In this document: piece by piece, positions 11,801 through 26,800 of the stretch | Layout of the letters: the number at the start of each line of letters is the position of its first letter | Position numbering within the stretch: position 1 is the first letter of the stretch | From: Parapristionchus giblindavisi | Lineage: Eukaryota; Nematoda; Chromadorea; Rhabditida; Diplogasteridae | DNA: 64,000 nucleotides | Reading direction: 5' to 3' | Assembly: GCA_943737045.1 (NCBI GenBank) | Contig: CALSFV010000373.1 | Location: 188,501-252,500, forward strand | Translations under genes and position numbers: made by a program | Notes under the pieces: generated by a model | What the model was told of the DNA's origin: nothing | What the model saw: the letters and a program-made list of their open reading frames with translations, nothing else | The model's database searches: none

Positions 11801-14800
11801 TTTCTTTTTCAACTTCTATCCACATTCCTTTTTCTTTGTTTTTTTCTCTCTCTTAATCTTATTTTATTTTCTCTGACTTGCTTTCCTTCTCTCTATACCC
11901 TCCCTGTTCTACCCTGCGCATCGAACGAAAACCAAAGTTGACAGAGTGCGCGATCAAGCCGAAGAATGATATAGACAGTGAATAGAGTGGGAGAAATGGA
12001 ATGTGAGAGAGAAGGAAGAGGTAGAGGTAGAGGCAGAGGTAGAGGTAGAGGTAGAGGTAGAGGTAGAGGTTAAATATTAAAGATCCACAAATCACTAAAC
12101 TCTACGGATAATTTTGTTTATATATCATGTGATATGCAAGCACTGTTTAAATTAGAGTATATGAAGGGAAGAGTAATAGAGAGAGAGAGAGAGAGTATTG
12201 TAGAAAAAAAAGCCGATAGAGATACAGAGAAGGATATAGTTAGAGGTATAAAGAGAAAGAGAATATGAATAGAGAGAAAAATGAACTAAGATAGAGAAGG
12301 TGAAGACAAATAATGAGTGTATTTTTCAGGGAATGAGAAGCAGAGAAAGTAAGTTAGACAAAGAGTCGGACAGTTAATGAGAGAGAGAGGTAGAGAACTG
12401 AAAGAAGAGATAGAGAGAGTGTGAGAGAGAGAGAGACATAAAGAGAAAGTGAGGGAGATGGAGAGGGAGAGGGAGAGCAATGAAAGTTGTACCGATAACT
12501 GAACACACCGCACTTCTTTCTCTAATGATCTCTCTTCATTTCAATTTCACTAGGGGAGTGCTACCTTTCTCGCTTTATATCCCTTTGTTTCTTAATTTTT
12601 TACTACCAAACTAGAAATTTCATGAATTCGGTTTCGATTTTGAGTGAGTAAAGTTACAAATATTATTGACATACCCGAGCTAGTGTATACTCTCTAGTCT
12701 GGCAACACTGGTTAGTAGAAAAAGAAAACGAGAGAGTGTTGTCAGAGCGGTGAGTTTCAAATTAACTCGAGGTGGGCCATTCAATTATTCATTGTTGCCA
12801 TCTTCTGTTGATCTCTCGATATGTTGATTCATTTGATTGATTATCTGATCTGTTGTGACTAATTTGATTATCTCCCATTGGGCTACACTTTCTAATCGTT
12901 TGTCGAATTAGCTCGGCTTAGACTTTAAAAGGGCACACGATCTTTCAATGACCCGTTAAATTCTTACGCTATTCTTTTCTCTGTTCCCCATGATCCGAAT
13001 TGATATCCATTGTAAACCGTTTGCGGACACATGCGACGTCATGATCATAGGTGGAGGCATTTGCCAGAAATCCTCCCCTTACACTTGTGACATCACGTTT
13101 GCTATTTATTGATACGGCCAAAGGTGATGGCCGCTTCAAGCATATTAAAACAGTAATGTACTTTTGCCACACAATGTAGCCCTTATCCTACCACAAACCT
13201 TTTTTTGGTTTTTCAACCTAATAAAGTCTGGGATCACAGAACACCACTGCTTGGTCGCTTTTTGGCAACCATTTTCTCGATGCTTCTGATCTTGATAAAG
13301 ATCATTGTATTGTATTGTATGTACTTCGCTCTTTCCAGAGAAAAAATTCCTTATTTCCCTTTTCAGATTTCTTCGGGTATTCTACCTGCGATGGAGGTCG
13401 ACCGCACGGATGGAGAACATGATCAAGGAGTGAAGAGAGACCGAGCTGGATCGAAGAGACCAACCATCGCTGATCTGGATGTCAGAGAGGTGTGAAGATT
13501 CTCATAAGATTTTTCAGCGAGATATTTTCAAACTTTTGTTTTTCAATCCGTATTTTTGCGGATCCTGTCATGGAAAGAACCCGTCATTCAAATATATATT
13601 GCAAAAATTATGTCAATATTGAAAAAGTCAAGTCGCCTTTGCAGATTGACAATGACAACCTCTTGAGCCCCACAGACGGTATCACATCCCCTCCCACCAC
13701 TCCACGTACTCCGAATGCCAACAGATCCAGAAGACCCAGCGAGAAATTGGTAATTACAGTCTTTTTTTTCAAATTTCATTTTTTTAGTTTTTGTGCGACT
13801 CATCAGTAGCGACGCTTGGGACCATCCGAACCATCAAAAACAGCGAATGGCATAAATCACACTATATTATAATCAATTTACAGATAGAGCGGTAAATAAA
13901 ATAAGTAAATGGACAATAGTGGTTGAACAAAGTAGTAGAGAGTACATGTCACTTCAAATACAATGATGGCTTGTTTGAGAAGTTCAATTGTTTAATCAAA
14001 TTAAATTATGACGTCACGATTAGTTGTATCGATCGATTGGTTCATACAGTGTACACAAACTCACTTCCTGTGTGTACTTCCGGCAATCAATCAAATTCTT
14101 TTCACCTCTCACTTTCCCTTCATAGGAACAAGAACTGACAATGAGATCAGCTGTAATGTTTCCCCACCAACGCCATTCCTTGATTTCACGCCTAATTAAT
14201 CGATAAATTGATTTTTTTCAAAAAATCGATAATTTTTTTCCTCTAGACCATAACGTCCTGTTCGCAAGTGATTTACCACTTCTGTGCGCTCTGTGGATTA
14301 TAAAAAATGGAATTGTCAGCAATATTTTGGCCTTTTTTCAGGATTACGGTATCAATTGGATCGAGGCCTTCAAGATGGCGCCTCCCAAGACGAAGAAGAG
14401 CACACTATCCGATGAGGTATGATCTTTGATCTTTGATTGCTATTTATTACGCCAAATTTAAACAAAACAGTGAGGTTTGTTTGTTAAACCTAAAAATCTC
14501 CTATCAGCTGACTTTCCAATCCTTTGATCTCTTATCTAAACAGGTTAGGTATTCGGAAAATAATCGAGATATGTTGATGAAAGTAGTCGAAAAATATCAT
14601 ATTTTTAAGCTCTAAATTGTACGAAATTCGCGAATAATGATTTAACTATAATCTAAGTGTTTGAGCAATAATTTAAAAAATGTCGATACTTCGCTCTCGT
14701 CACGCTCTCGTAGACAATGAAGGTGAGAGAGTGTTGTCAGAGTGGAGAGTTTCAAATTATCTCTGTGTCTTTAACGTTTTTATGATTTTTCAAACACTTA

Positions 14801-17800
14801 ACTGATTATTGCACGAAATGAAGTGTTCGAAATTGTCTCTGCTGATCGGTTGATAGAATGTGAGACGAGGAAGGAATGTGCAGGGGAGAGTCTGAGATAA
14901 AAAGTTCTTAAGCGAATACAAAGTGAATAAGCGTAGTGATAAATGATTGAACGGAGATAATGATAACAATGATGGAGATAATGGAAAAGCAATCAATCAA
15001 TCTTTATCAGGTCCATCACATTGATGTGCTAGGATATGGATGTTGACCATTGGGCATGTGACATATTCCACCATATATGAAAAATAGAGTGATATAAATT
15101 AGAGACTAATTGTAAAATTGAAAAAAAATGAATGGAAAATAGAGTTTAAGATCGAAGACCAGGACCCTAGGTTTAAGACCAATCGAGATCAATTTAATTA
15201 AAACACTTGGCAATGTCACAAACGATTACCACTTGCTAATTGCTCGATTAAACCGTGACCACTGATAAAATGCAGCCGTGTTGAGAAACTCCGAGTATTT
15301 CCTGTTAATTTATATAGTATCGTTGTTATCCGTATAGCATTGAACTAACTTACTTTTCTGTTACAATGTTAAGCCAATGACGTTAGGAAGAATTTTGTCG
15401 AGTTGATAAATTATAATAGTTTAAAATCGATATTTCAGGTTGAGGACAAGTTGTCATTCATGGACCAGGAAGAGGAGGACAGACTGAAGATGAGCCAAGT
15501 ACTACAGAAGATCGACGATGGATGCAGAGGGAACAGATTGATACAAAGGTTATCTATAATTACTTTCACTAAAATTGCAGTCTCTCATAAAAGCAATTTT
15601 TTATACTTCAAACTTAATTTATCAGGACTAGCTAAGCATTGTATCCTCGGAATCAGGAGTGTGAAAAAGGGGTCAAATTCAAGTGTATTAATCCGAATTA
15701 TTTTTTTCAAATAGACTTTTCCTGCATTATGTTCCTATGAAAATGCATTAAAATTATGGTATAAAATGAGACATTCCTTCAAATTAAATTTTAAAAAAAA
15801 GATATTTAACGCCTGAATACTACTTCAGATCCAACGTTCTCATCGATTCGTCAATCTCGTTGCGCGATATTTTCGGCGCCAGCGCCAAGTCTGACGATAT
15901 CGTATTCAACACCTCTATTAGGTATGTTGTTTGATCACTAATCTTCGATCTTTGATCTTTGATCTTTGATCTTTGACAGTCTGGACGACGTCTTTGCTGG
16001 TATCAAGACCTCTTCTGTTCCTCCGACGAAGAAAGCCAAGACTGACTCCTATTACTATCATGATGATGATGATGAGGAAGATGATGAGGTTTTTTTTTAT
16101 TTATTTTTTATTTTCTGTTCTTTTTTTTAGAAAATATTCAACTATCTCAATTTCATTCCTGATGTTATTCCTATTCACTGCTAAATTCAGGAAGTCCTGC
16201 CGCCAGAGGTCGCGGCGCTCTATTCATCCAAGCCCATGACAATCTCTCCTCTACCACAGACATCCTCAGTGAACATCGACGACGTCTTCGCCGCTCTAGA
16301 TAGGGTCAACGCCCAGAAACATTTGGATATGGACGACTACTACAGTTCAGCGCCGCCTATTTCATCATCCGAGGTCGAGCACTGACTGCACCCACTTGGT
16401 TGCCCACGTGGTTACCCACTTGGTTGCCCACTTGGTTGCCCACTTGGTTGCCCACTTGGTTACCCACTTGGTTGCCCACTTGGTTACCCACTTGGTTACC
16501 CACTTGGTTACCCACTTGGCTGCCCACATTCCTGAGTTGCCCACTTTTGGTTTATTCTCCCGCACAGGTGTTTTTCGTTTGCTAACACGTGACATCCTTA
16601 ATAATAATCGCACGGTGTGTCTATCGCTATGTATGATTTGATCAATCGATAAATGATTAGAGTGTACGGTATCGATTTAGGTTTTCTCTGACTCGGCACT
16701 GTCCAGTAGTGTACGCACACGACAAGATAAAAGGGATGACACAACTTCAGCCGAAGGTGCTCAGCACATACAAATTTTTATCTTTGATCTTTTCTAAAGA
16801 TTTTATCTGGAACAAATGTCAGTGGTCTAATATCATATTTTTCACCCCGAGATAGGTTTACCTTCCATTCTGGCAATACTCTCTCGTAGACCATGAAAGA
16901 GAAAGAGCATTGCCATAGCGGAGAGTTCGCTAGCGCTCTGTTTTTACCGCCATGGAAAGATCATAGCAAGATGAACATGCCACTGACATTTGTTTAGCCT
17001 ATTTTTACGAATTTATGTGAATAACACGCAAAATAGCAGGCTCGACACCTCGGCGAAAAGCGTCATCAAGCAGTGGATGCTCCGAGGAAAAGGTAGCGAG
17101 TGTGGTATACTATGTACATGAAAAACATATTTTGGGCATTTGTAATTTGGATTAAACATACGTAGGTTGTGTTGCCTAATAACGGCCGACATTGTGATGA
17201 TGGAATTGGTGGTACGAAGATTCTTAGTTAGTAGCATGCATGTTTATACGGTGATGCTAGGAAAGAAAATTACAATGTTATCATCTGATTTTCAGGAACC
17301 TTGCAGTAGCGCAGCGACTGACTGGCTCGAGAGAATCGTCGGCACAGACGAAGAGGGAAGACCCAATCAACTGTTATCCGAAAGACTAAACGAGTATGTT
17401 TCACAAATGTTTCTTAGCCAACATTATCCGTTTTATATTGATGTTGTAGGTGGTTCGTAGGTTTATAGAAAAAAACAATTAATCGTTATCGAAAAAATAA
17501 AATGATATCTTTCGGGTTAAGCCAAATGCGCTTAAATTTAAAACATCAATATACGCCATACAGCATTTATTTTTTACAATTGCTAAATAACGGTATATGT
17601 AGCTATAAACATTCTCTTATTACAAATTTCTTTTCTCTCTCTTTAATGTGGCATTGTAATATGGAATATTTTTTTTAAATTAATAAATTTATTTATTTAC
17701 GGTATATTTTTCCTACCAGAATGCCTTCGTCTATCGAGTATGATGACGAGTCGACACAGTCTTCATCACCCGATCAACTTCCACCACTCCCAATGTTTCC

Positions 17801-20800
17801 CTCAAGTCCGGCTAAGACGCGAAAGGTACGAACAATCAAACGGCAATTATGCTTATTTAAAGTTCATTTCATACTTCAGTTCAGTTCACTTCAGTAGTAG
17901 TAGTCAGTAGGAGTAGAACTCCATTTGCCTTTTTCAAATGATATTCCATAAGTATGGTGTGGTACATAATTTGGTAAATTATTGGTAAATACATAAGTAA
18001 GGTAAATCGTCAGTGTTCTAATTGCATAAATAATACAATTTTAAAAGATAATTTAAAAAATAACTAATCAGGAGTCATACCTGCGCATCGGCGAGCTCTT
18101 CTCTCCGTCGGACGAGCGGCCGCTACGTCGAGAAGAAGAGGCGAGACTAGAGGAGGAGGAAGGATTGAGAGGAAGAGGAAAAGTGGATGAGGTAATACTA
18201 ATATATAATTATAATACCTCATAGAATAAAGCCAAATTTTAAATTGCAAATTTGCCCTCACACTTTTGCACGCCCTCCGCTCTGTTAGCGCTCTCTCGTA
18301 GACGTTTGTAGGAGACACTGTATTGTTTGAACATCAACTATACCTTGGGTCACAGGATCAAGATCGTGCAAAATGATCTGTCATCACTTTAACATCGAAC
18401 ATTGTCGAACAGATCGTGCAAATGCATCAATGCGGATCTCCAATCTGTAATCAGGAGGCACCACTGATCCTTGTTTCTTGTAATGAATGACGTCTTTTGA
18501 ATATAAGGGAAGTAACGAAAAGAGGCGAGAGTGTGTGAAGAAAGCGGAGACTATTTGCTATGTTCCTCTTGTTCTCACAACTTTTGTGCAAAATATGAAC
18601 GAAACGGAACAACAAGATAAGGTCGAGTTGGACGATGTCGAGAGTGTTACACTTGTGTATGGAATCATTGTTTTCAAAAATTTTACCTTCGATTGTGAAG
18701 AGTGTGTTTGTCCAAAATATGTCCCAAACGTTTTGCTGACATTATATTTTTCTTTATGCAGGGAAACGTCATTGAAATGGACGATTGGATAAGCAAACTC
18801 GCGGAGGAGAATACGGAGGAAATACTTGGAAAGGTGCTGAAATATTGATTTTATCGCACATGTTCTATCGATTTTCCATTTATTGATTTTTTCGAAATTT
18901 TGTTTCTTTCAGGTATTCGAGTGCGTCAACGTCGACAATGGCGATGCTCGCAAACGATGTACTTGTCAAGCGTGTGATCCTACGAGGTAACCTCATTATA
19001 TTTGACATCTTACACACCAAGAAAATAGTGCAACTCAAAGCATTAGACCTATGAAGTATTATATTTAACTTTTTTTTTTTTGGAAAAGGTGTTCAATAAA
19101 ACACTTCACAGCTCTTTTTCTCTCTGGGTATTTTCGAGGATGCGGTTTTTTGTAAACAATCATGCTTTCAAAATGTCTCTCTACAATGTTATTTTCTTGA
19201 TCGATTAATTAGGGTTTTTGTTGATTATTTGACAACTGTTAAAATGGATTTTTTTTTCTGTTTTGAAAGCCAGAGCGACCGCTCAACATATAAACTCTCT
19301 GCAAATTAATAGTCTCTCGCTCGTCTCGCTTTCAAAGAGAAATAGTTTACACCAGAATCATTACATTACACCTTTCAGATCGATCTACCTCGAAAGAGAT
19401 GCAGCGGCAGCAGAAGAGCGTAAGCGAAGTCTGCACGTTGTTGATCCTGTGGAAATCACGCTGGAAGAGGTTGGTGGTATACAAATTAATTTTGTATAAT
19501 ACTAACGGTGACATTGTACCATTTAGTTAATTTGACAATTCCGCTCTGGCCACACTCTTTGGCTTTCTTTGTCACAAAGTATTGCCAATGCGGAGAGTAA
19601 AATTAGCTTGGAGTGCATATAATTAACAAAACTTAGCAAAAAACGTCATTAAGGTCTTCGAAGGAACGCCATCTCGATCTCAATCAACAATGCAACACAG
19701 TGATTACTATGCCGTAAGTTTCCTAACACTCATCATAAATCATAAAAACATACATTATAATGTGTGACGCCTGCTATTCTCACGGAGTTGTTATTAGAAC
19801 GTGTATAGCATGATGAACTGGCAAATAGGAGATAGAAATTATATATTTTATATATTTATCGCATGCTCACAGAAGAACGATACTGACGAAAATTGTGTGG
19901 AATAATTATTTATCAATATACTCCATTGATCTGTGGTGCCACCGCGACAATGTGCGAATCAAAATTTCTGAAATGAATTATTGATTGATTGATTTAAGAA
20001 TACGCCTCGTGCATCGGATATCGATCTCGACGTCGTCTTCTCCTATCCGGTCAACTCTCCAGAAGGACGTCACATCGACAACGAGAAATGGCAACCAAGA
20101 GTGCTTGTCAAGGAGGTTCCTTATCATTTCCTTTGTTAATATACCGCGTTATCAACATTTTTCATCGTTTTGGAAGCTCAAATTATAGTTTTATGAAACA
20201 TACGCATGGCCTGGAAGATGCTCATCGTTCAATTCCAGGTCAAGCGTCCGGTCGTTCATGAACGCAAGCGTAGCATCGGTGTTGCTCCACTCGACCATAG
20301 CGATATCAATCTCGATGAGGTCTTCGCCCATTCCCAGACATCGTCCGAAAACCATCAACCATCGTCTGACGTTAACCTCGACGAAATCCTCTCGGCGTCC
20401 ACCAGCACCAAACCCAGAGTGGACGTGTCCAAGTTTGAACCTATGACTTTGGAGAGACCTCCCCAACCAGTAATCATCACTAACTCCTCGGTACCGGTTC
20501 TCTTGACGGAACCGGTCGACATGGAAGAAGTGTTCGGATCAACAACCCGAAAGGAAACCAAGAATGATGAACCGACTTTCATCTCCAACTCGTCCGTCCC
20601 AGTCTTGGTCACACAGTGTAGTCCATCTACATCTGTTCAAGGCTCCGCACTGCACTTTACGGTGTCAGAATCCGGGTCGAGCATGGAAGATATTAAATTC
20701 GTCTCCACCTCATCTTTCCCTCGTATAGTAGCTGAATGCCTTGTAAACGACGCCATCGAAGAAGCTCTGAGGAGTCCGAACCCTGACCAAGTTGAGTCAA

Positions 20801-23800
20801 CCTCTTCATCATTCCCAATCTTCGACGTTGACGACAAATCCAAGCCTTCTCAAGAAGAGACGGATGTCATAATCGGTCAGATTCCTGATCACCCCAGGGT
20901 CGACATCAACCTCGATGATGTCTTCATTGGAGATTCGTCTTCCTCATCAACACCGAGAGTGGACCTTTCCAAGTTCGAGTCTCGCACTTTGGAACGAAGA
21001 AAGGAGATTAAACCTGTACCAGTTGTCGTATCGAGGTCATCGGTACCTGTGCTGATTACGGATCCAATCGACATGGATGCAGTCTTCAATCCATCTAGCA
21101 GTAGGCAATCGAACTATCAAGAGGAGAACACGGAATCGGTTGCGCTAACCCAATCCTCGGTACCGGTATTGATCGTGGATCAGATCGAAACTGAGCCTAA
21201 ACCGGTTCAGTTCGGTCTTGAGCCCGATGAGATCGATCTTGATCGAGTATTCTCTGGAGCTTCATCAACATCGAAACCTCGATTGGATCTGTCCAAGTTC
21301 GAGAAGCGTACTCTTGAGCGAAGAAAAGAGCCCAAAGCTGTACCGGTGATCGTCTCCCAGTCATCAGTACCCGTGTTGATTACGGATCCAATCGATATGG
21401 ACCAAGTATTCAATCCATCCAGTAGTCGGCAATCTAACTATGAAGAATCGATACCCACCCATACCAATACCAATAATACCAATACCCAGGAGTTTATGAT
21501 CAGCAATTCCTCCGTGCCGGTATTCATCGCTGACGATATCGTACAGCACGCAATGGAGGAGTTATTCGACCCAGAACAACCCGGAACAAGGGCGCACGAA
21601 GTATTGATATCCCAGTCGTCATATCCAGTACTACTTGAAGACCAAGATGTTCCCGATCGCTCACCCAACGATCACCCTCAATTCGATCTCGAAGAAGTTG
21701 AGCTGATACAACCAACAGAAATTGTCGATGACCAACAAGAGCGGGAACACCCCACATATCCCAAAACAACAATCATCACCCAGTCGTCCGTTCCTGTGCT
21801 TCTGGAAGATGACGAAATTCACGATGACGACATCAAGCCACTTCCTGTGTTCGCACGAAGCCGTGACTATCACAATGATGTCGTGCCCGATCGACCTTGG
21901 GTCAGTCAGAGCGAGGACGCGCCAAGCCATATTCCCGATGTCGTCGAGACTATTACCATCTGTGACGTCGTGGCACCAATATCTAAAGAAGAGAAGATCG
22001 AGAATGAACCACATAAGAACGAACGACGAATGGAAGTAGTCAAGGAGTCACCGACTGAAGATTCTGCCGCCAACCCCTCGGAAACCAATGAAGTAATCGA
22101 CGCGCGTCCTTTGAGAAAAGTCATTAGTCCCTCGCCTTCAGACATACTAACAAGAACGAAACCAGCTGAAGTGGACCTTGACCTCGTGTTCTCCGCTCGA
22201 GTCGACTCACCATCAAGAGTCAATCTAGACAAGTTCCAGCCAAGAACGTTAGAAAGGTCGAAGATGACTACGGCTCCTATCCGAATAGAGGCGACCGAGA
22301 CCGAACAGCGATCAACCCCGACACTCCCAGCTGAAAACATCGATATAGATCAAGTATTCAACCCAGTTGTGCAACCTAGAACTGAACCGAATCCGGCCCT
22401 CAAGAGACAACTGAGTTGGGAGGAGCATGACATCGATGATCCATCTGTGGAAGTAGATTTGGACATTGTCTTCAATACCTCATTCTCGTCCGCAGCCGAG
22501 AGCAGAGTGGATCTGGACAAGTACCAGCCACGCGTCGTCGAGCGAGATACACCTAAAGTGGTAGTGACCGAGACCAGAACCGAGTCTACCGTACCAACGC
22601 TACCGCAATCCAACATCTCGGTCGATGATGTCTTCAGTCCACCCGTGACATCACCAATAGTAGATGCGAGCCCAGCTCCGGTGGTGGTTGCCAGCCAAGA
22701 ACCTGGCGTATTCTTGTTGGAGAAACCGACAACTGCTCCCAGTACTACTGATACAACAAGGGAACACGTCGTCTACCCCAGGACAACCCTTATCTCGCAA
22801 TCATCTGAACCCACTCTTCCTGTTGACATGATTAACGTAGACGATGTCTTCTATCCAGTGGCACATCCTCGACGAAACCGATCACCTAGACCTACTACGA
22901 AAACCGATAGACCGGAGATCATTGAAGAAGTTGAGACAACAACTCTGGTCGACACAGCGTCGCGTTTATTGCAGAGCGCGGGCGCGGATACTGCGACGGA
23001 GAGTTCGATGACGGAACCGACAACGCCTCCATCTTCACCTTCCATGACACCGATACCACCGACCAGACATCGTAGAACGGAATCGATTTCGATCTCGTCG
23101 AAATCATCGTCCAAGTCACGCCCATCGATTGAAATGATCGCTGATGTGAGAGAGGTAAAGATTTAGCCCTTTGAATATGTAATGTCCGCTCTGGCCACAC
23201 TCTCTCGCTAGCAATAAAGTGAGAGGTGGGATCAGAGGGTTGATTTTCAAGACGATTAGGGGATATTTCTTTGTGATACAAATCGATAATTACAGACCGA
23301 CGAGTACGACGTCTCGATCGATCTACCACGTCCACCTCCAGTAATGCACTTCCCTCCACCACCACCTGTAGAGGAACTGGACTATGTCATAGACTCCATG
23401 CCCTATGAGAAGTTCCCCGAAGACCGATCATCTCCCGTGCCGTCCAACGGACACATTATTGACTCACAAGAAGAGCTTCCAAGGCAAGAGAATGGACGAT
23501 CCTCTCCGTTACCGACTCCCAAGGACCAAACAACGGCTCCGGCTCTGGATCCGGAGAATGCAGAGTTCGTAAGTGTGGTGGAGCAGGAAGAAGTGAAGCA
23601 TGCACAACTATCGACGAGTCCGGACTATTTGCCGGTCAATGTGGTCACGGAGACGGCGCCTGTGGAGATCGATATGAATCAAGTATGAACACAAAATGTA
23701 TCAGTGGTTTAAAGGCACATCCCGAGTATATCTGTGTGGGACTTTACGGTCTTTTTCGTTCCAGATCTTCGATTCCAATATGCACAACCCTTCAAGGTAC

Positions 23801-26800
23801 GACGAGGATAAATGGAAACCTCGAACTTTGGAGAGGGAGAAGAAGAAAATCGTGCAGCAGAAGGTTTGCTCATTTTCACTCTTAACACGCCGAGCAAAAA
23901 AAAATATTTCCGATCATTACATCCCCTTTTGTACAATATTTTATAATATGAAAGAATAAGAACAAAAATTCGATTTTTTAGGTAGAAGAACATCCTAAAA
24001 GCGACCTTCCAGAGTCCATCGTTGATATTGACGAAGTGTTCAGTGGAAAGTGAGAAATATTTTGTATTATTTTGTTATAGCGATATTTGAACCGAAATGC
24101 ATCTTCCTTCGATTTATTCTTCGATTTTCTTTGATTATCTTCATTTTCCACACTATTTGGATCTAATTTGATTTGACTTTTCATTGAATTCAAATTCATG
24201 GAATTTCGAATTGAATTTGATTTCATTGTCAGATTAACAACGTCAACGGTCGAGTATGAAACGCCAGGGAAGACAATGACCCCTGTGGATGAGCCATTGC
24301 AAGCACAGCCTGATGTGAAGGTTACTTTCCTTTCAATTTGCAAACAACCGTAATTGTGTGGGAATTCACGGACCGCGGATTTCGTTTCAGGTCTTCGATT
24401 ACAAGATGCACACTCCTTCACGGTACGACGAGGATAAATGGAAACCTCGAACTCTGGAGAGGGAGAAGAAGAAAATTGTGGAGCACACGGTCTAGCCATT
24501 TTCACTCTTAAAGGGACAGTAACCCCTCTACTTTTCAGTGTTTGAATTCCCGCAATTGTTCCCCAACGCGATAACTCTGCCACAGATATAGGAAATAATG
24601 ACAAAAACCATTAGCAAGGGTCAGGACTCGAACCCGCTCGATCGTTACTTCAACTGGACACTTACCATTAGACTATGGGTGTCAGTTGAAGGTGCTATTA
24701 TAAGGCGTGAGATAAGGCTTGATTGGATCGGTATATGGCGATTTGCATATAGCTAGCTAAATTATCGGTGTGACATGCAAAACTAGTATGCAAAATTACT
24801 TTTCAATCAATGTCAGGCAACACATCGTATGTCGTGGCAGAGTTATCGTTGTAAGACGCCAATTTTAGATTGGCGGGAATTCAAAACTGATTTTCCGGAC
24901 TTTGTTTTTTCAAGGGGGTTACTCTCCCTTTAACACACCGAACTAATTTGAAACTCTAAGCTCTCTTGCGTTTCAAATTAGCTCGGATGATTTCACACTG
25001 TATAGATTATTTTAAAACATTTTTGATATTGTTTACGAAGGTTACATCCCTTTCCGTTGTTGATCATTTTGAAATGTCTCTCTACAAAATGTGCCAATTG
25101 AAGAGAATGTAACAATCGTTGTAATAACTGTGACAAAATCAATATTACAAATCCATAATAGTTAACGTTTTGTCCTGAGAGAATATTGATTTTTTTACTG
25201 TATCGATCATGCGTGACCATATATTCGATATTCGAATATAATAAGAAAATCACATTTTAAGGTAGAAGAACGACCTAAAAGCGATCTCCCGGAGTCCAAA
25301 GTTGATATTGATGAGGTGTTCAGCGGGAAGTGAGAAATATTTTGTTTTATTTTGTTTTTATTGATATTAGATCTGTAATACATCTTAATATATTTGATTC
25401 ATTCTTCGATTTCATTATTTTTTCTTCATTCTTTTATTTGAGTTTTTATTGAATTATGAATTTGAATTTTGAATTGACTTTGGTTAATTGAAATATGAAT
25501 TTGAATTTTGAATTTGTTTTCAGATTAACAACAACAACGGTCGAGTACGACATGCCTTGGAAGAGAATGACCATGGCGGATAAGGAATTGCAACCATCGC
25601 CTGAAGTGAAGATAGAATTGGTGAAAGATGAACCGAAGAAGAAGACGGAGACGTGGGAAGATGATCTTGCACGAGAGATTGATGAATATGAAGCGAGAAG
25701 ACAACGATTGGGAATGGAGGAGGACGGATCGATGAGGTAAATGCACACTCCTAGCTTATTATACTATCCGCTCTGGCAACACTCTCTCATAGACAAAGAA
25801 AGCAAGAGAGCGTGGTGGGGTATGAATTTAAAAGAGATACTACGATATGTTAGAGTTCGAAAACTGATGAGAGCAATGACACGGACAAAGTGTTATTGAC
25901 CGTATAAAATACACTTGTTTATTTGGTACGAGAGTAGCCAACCACTGCCACAATGAATTTCTATGTTTAGAGAGAGAGAGCACCGGTGAGAGAGTATATA
26001 GATCAGAGAGAGCGAGGAAGGAAAGGAGGAAAGAGTGGTTAGTTAATCGATAGTTCTTCCTCTGTTTAGCAGCAGTAGCAATGCAATTATGCAAGTACAT
26101 TTTATACGGACAATATGTTATCTTGTGACCATCTATTATACAAAAATCATATTTGAAAACATATCAGAAAATCTTTTTTTTAGCGATGCAATCAGCCAAA
26201 AAGCCTTCACTGTTAATCCGTTCGCTAATATCTCATTTTATTTATCAATTTTTATTTATTTTTATTAATGTTATCGATCGTTTGCAGATCAACCATATCC
26301 ACCCGAACCAGTTCCATTCTCACTTCAACACCCGAGGGTGAATGGAAACGGAGGGAGAGTATGCGATCCTTCCAAGAACCAGTGATTGCACTATTGGAGA
26401 AGGAGAAACAGAGGAAGACATCCTCATCATCCACCACTAAACGATCCGGAAGTAGTGGCAGTTATAAGGTAAGGGGGGATAATAATAAACTTTATTATGG
26501 GGGTACCAAATGAACACAACATATTAGGACACGTACATGAATATGTTTGAATAAATTATTTTCTATGCCACAACGGGGTGGATTGAGAGATTTATATAAT
26601 GAACAAAGTAGAAAGAGAACCAGAGATAGCGAGAGATAAGAGCGAAAGAAAGACAGAGTGATAGAGATAGCCAGAGGAGATCAAGCGTGAGGGCATCAAG
26701 GATGAAAGCAGTGAACATTGAAGTACCATCGCAATTGTGAATATCATTGATAAACATTGATCTGATGAATCGTTGCCTTGATTGAACATGTCTCACATCA

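Noticed and set aside
16365..16641. Open frames of ~60-82 codons on both strands
   Set aside because: Created by the 12-bp tandem repeat, a multiple of three, in an intron.
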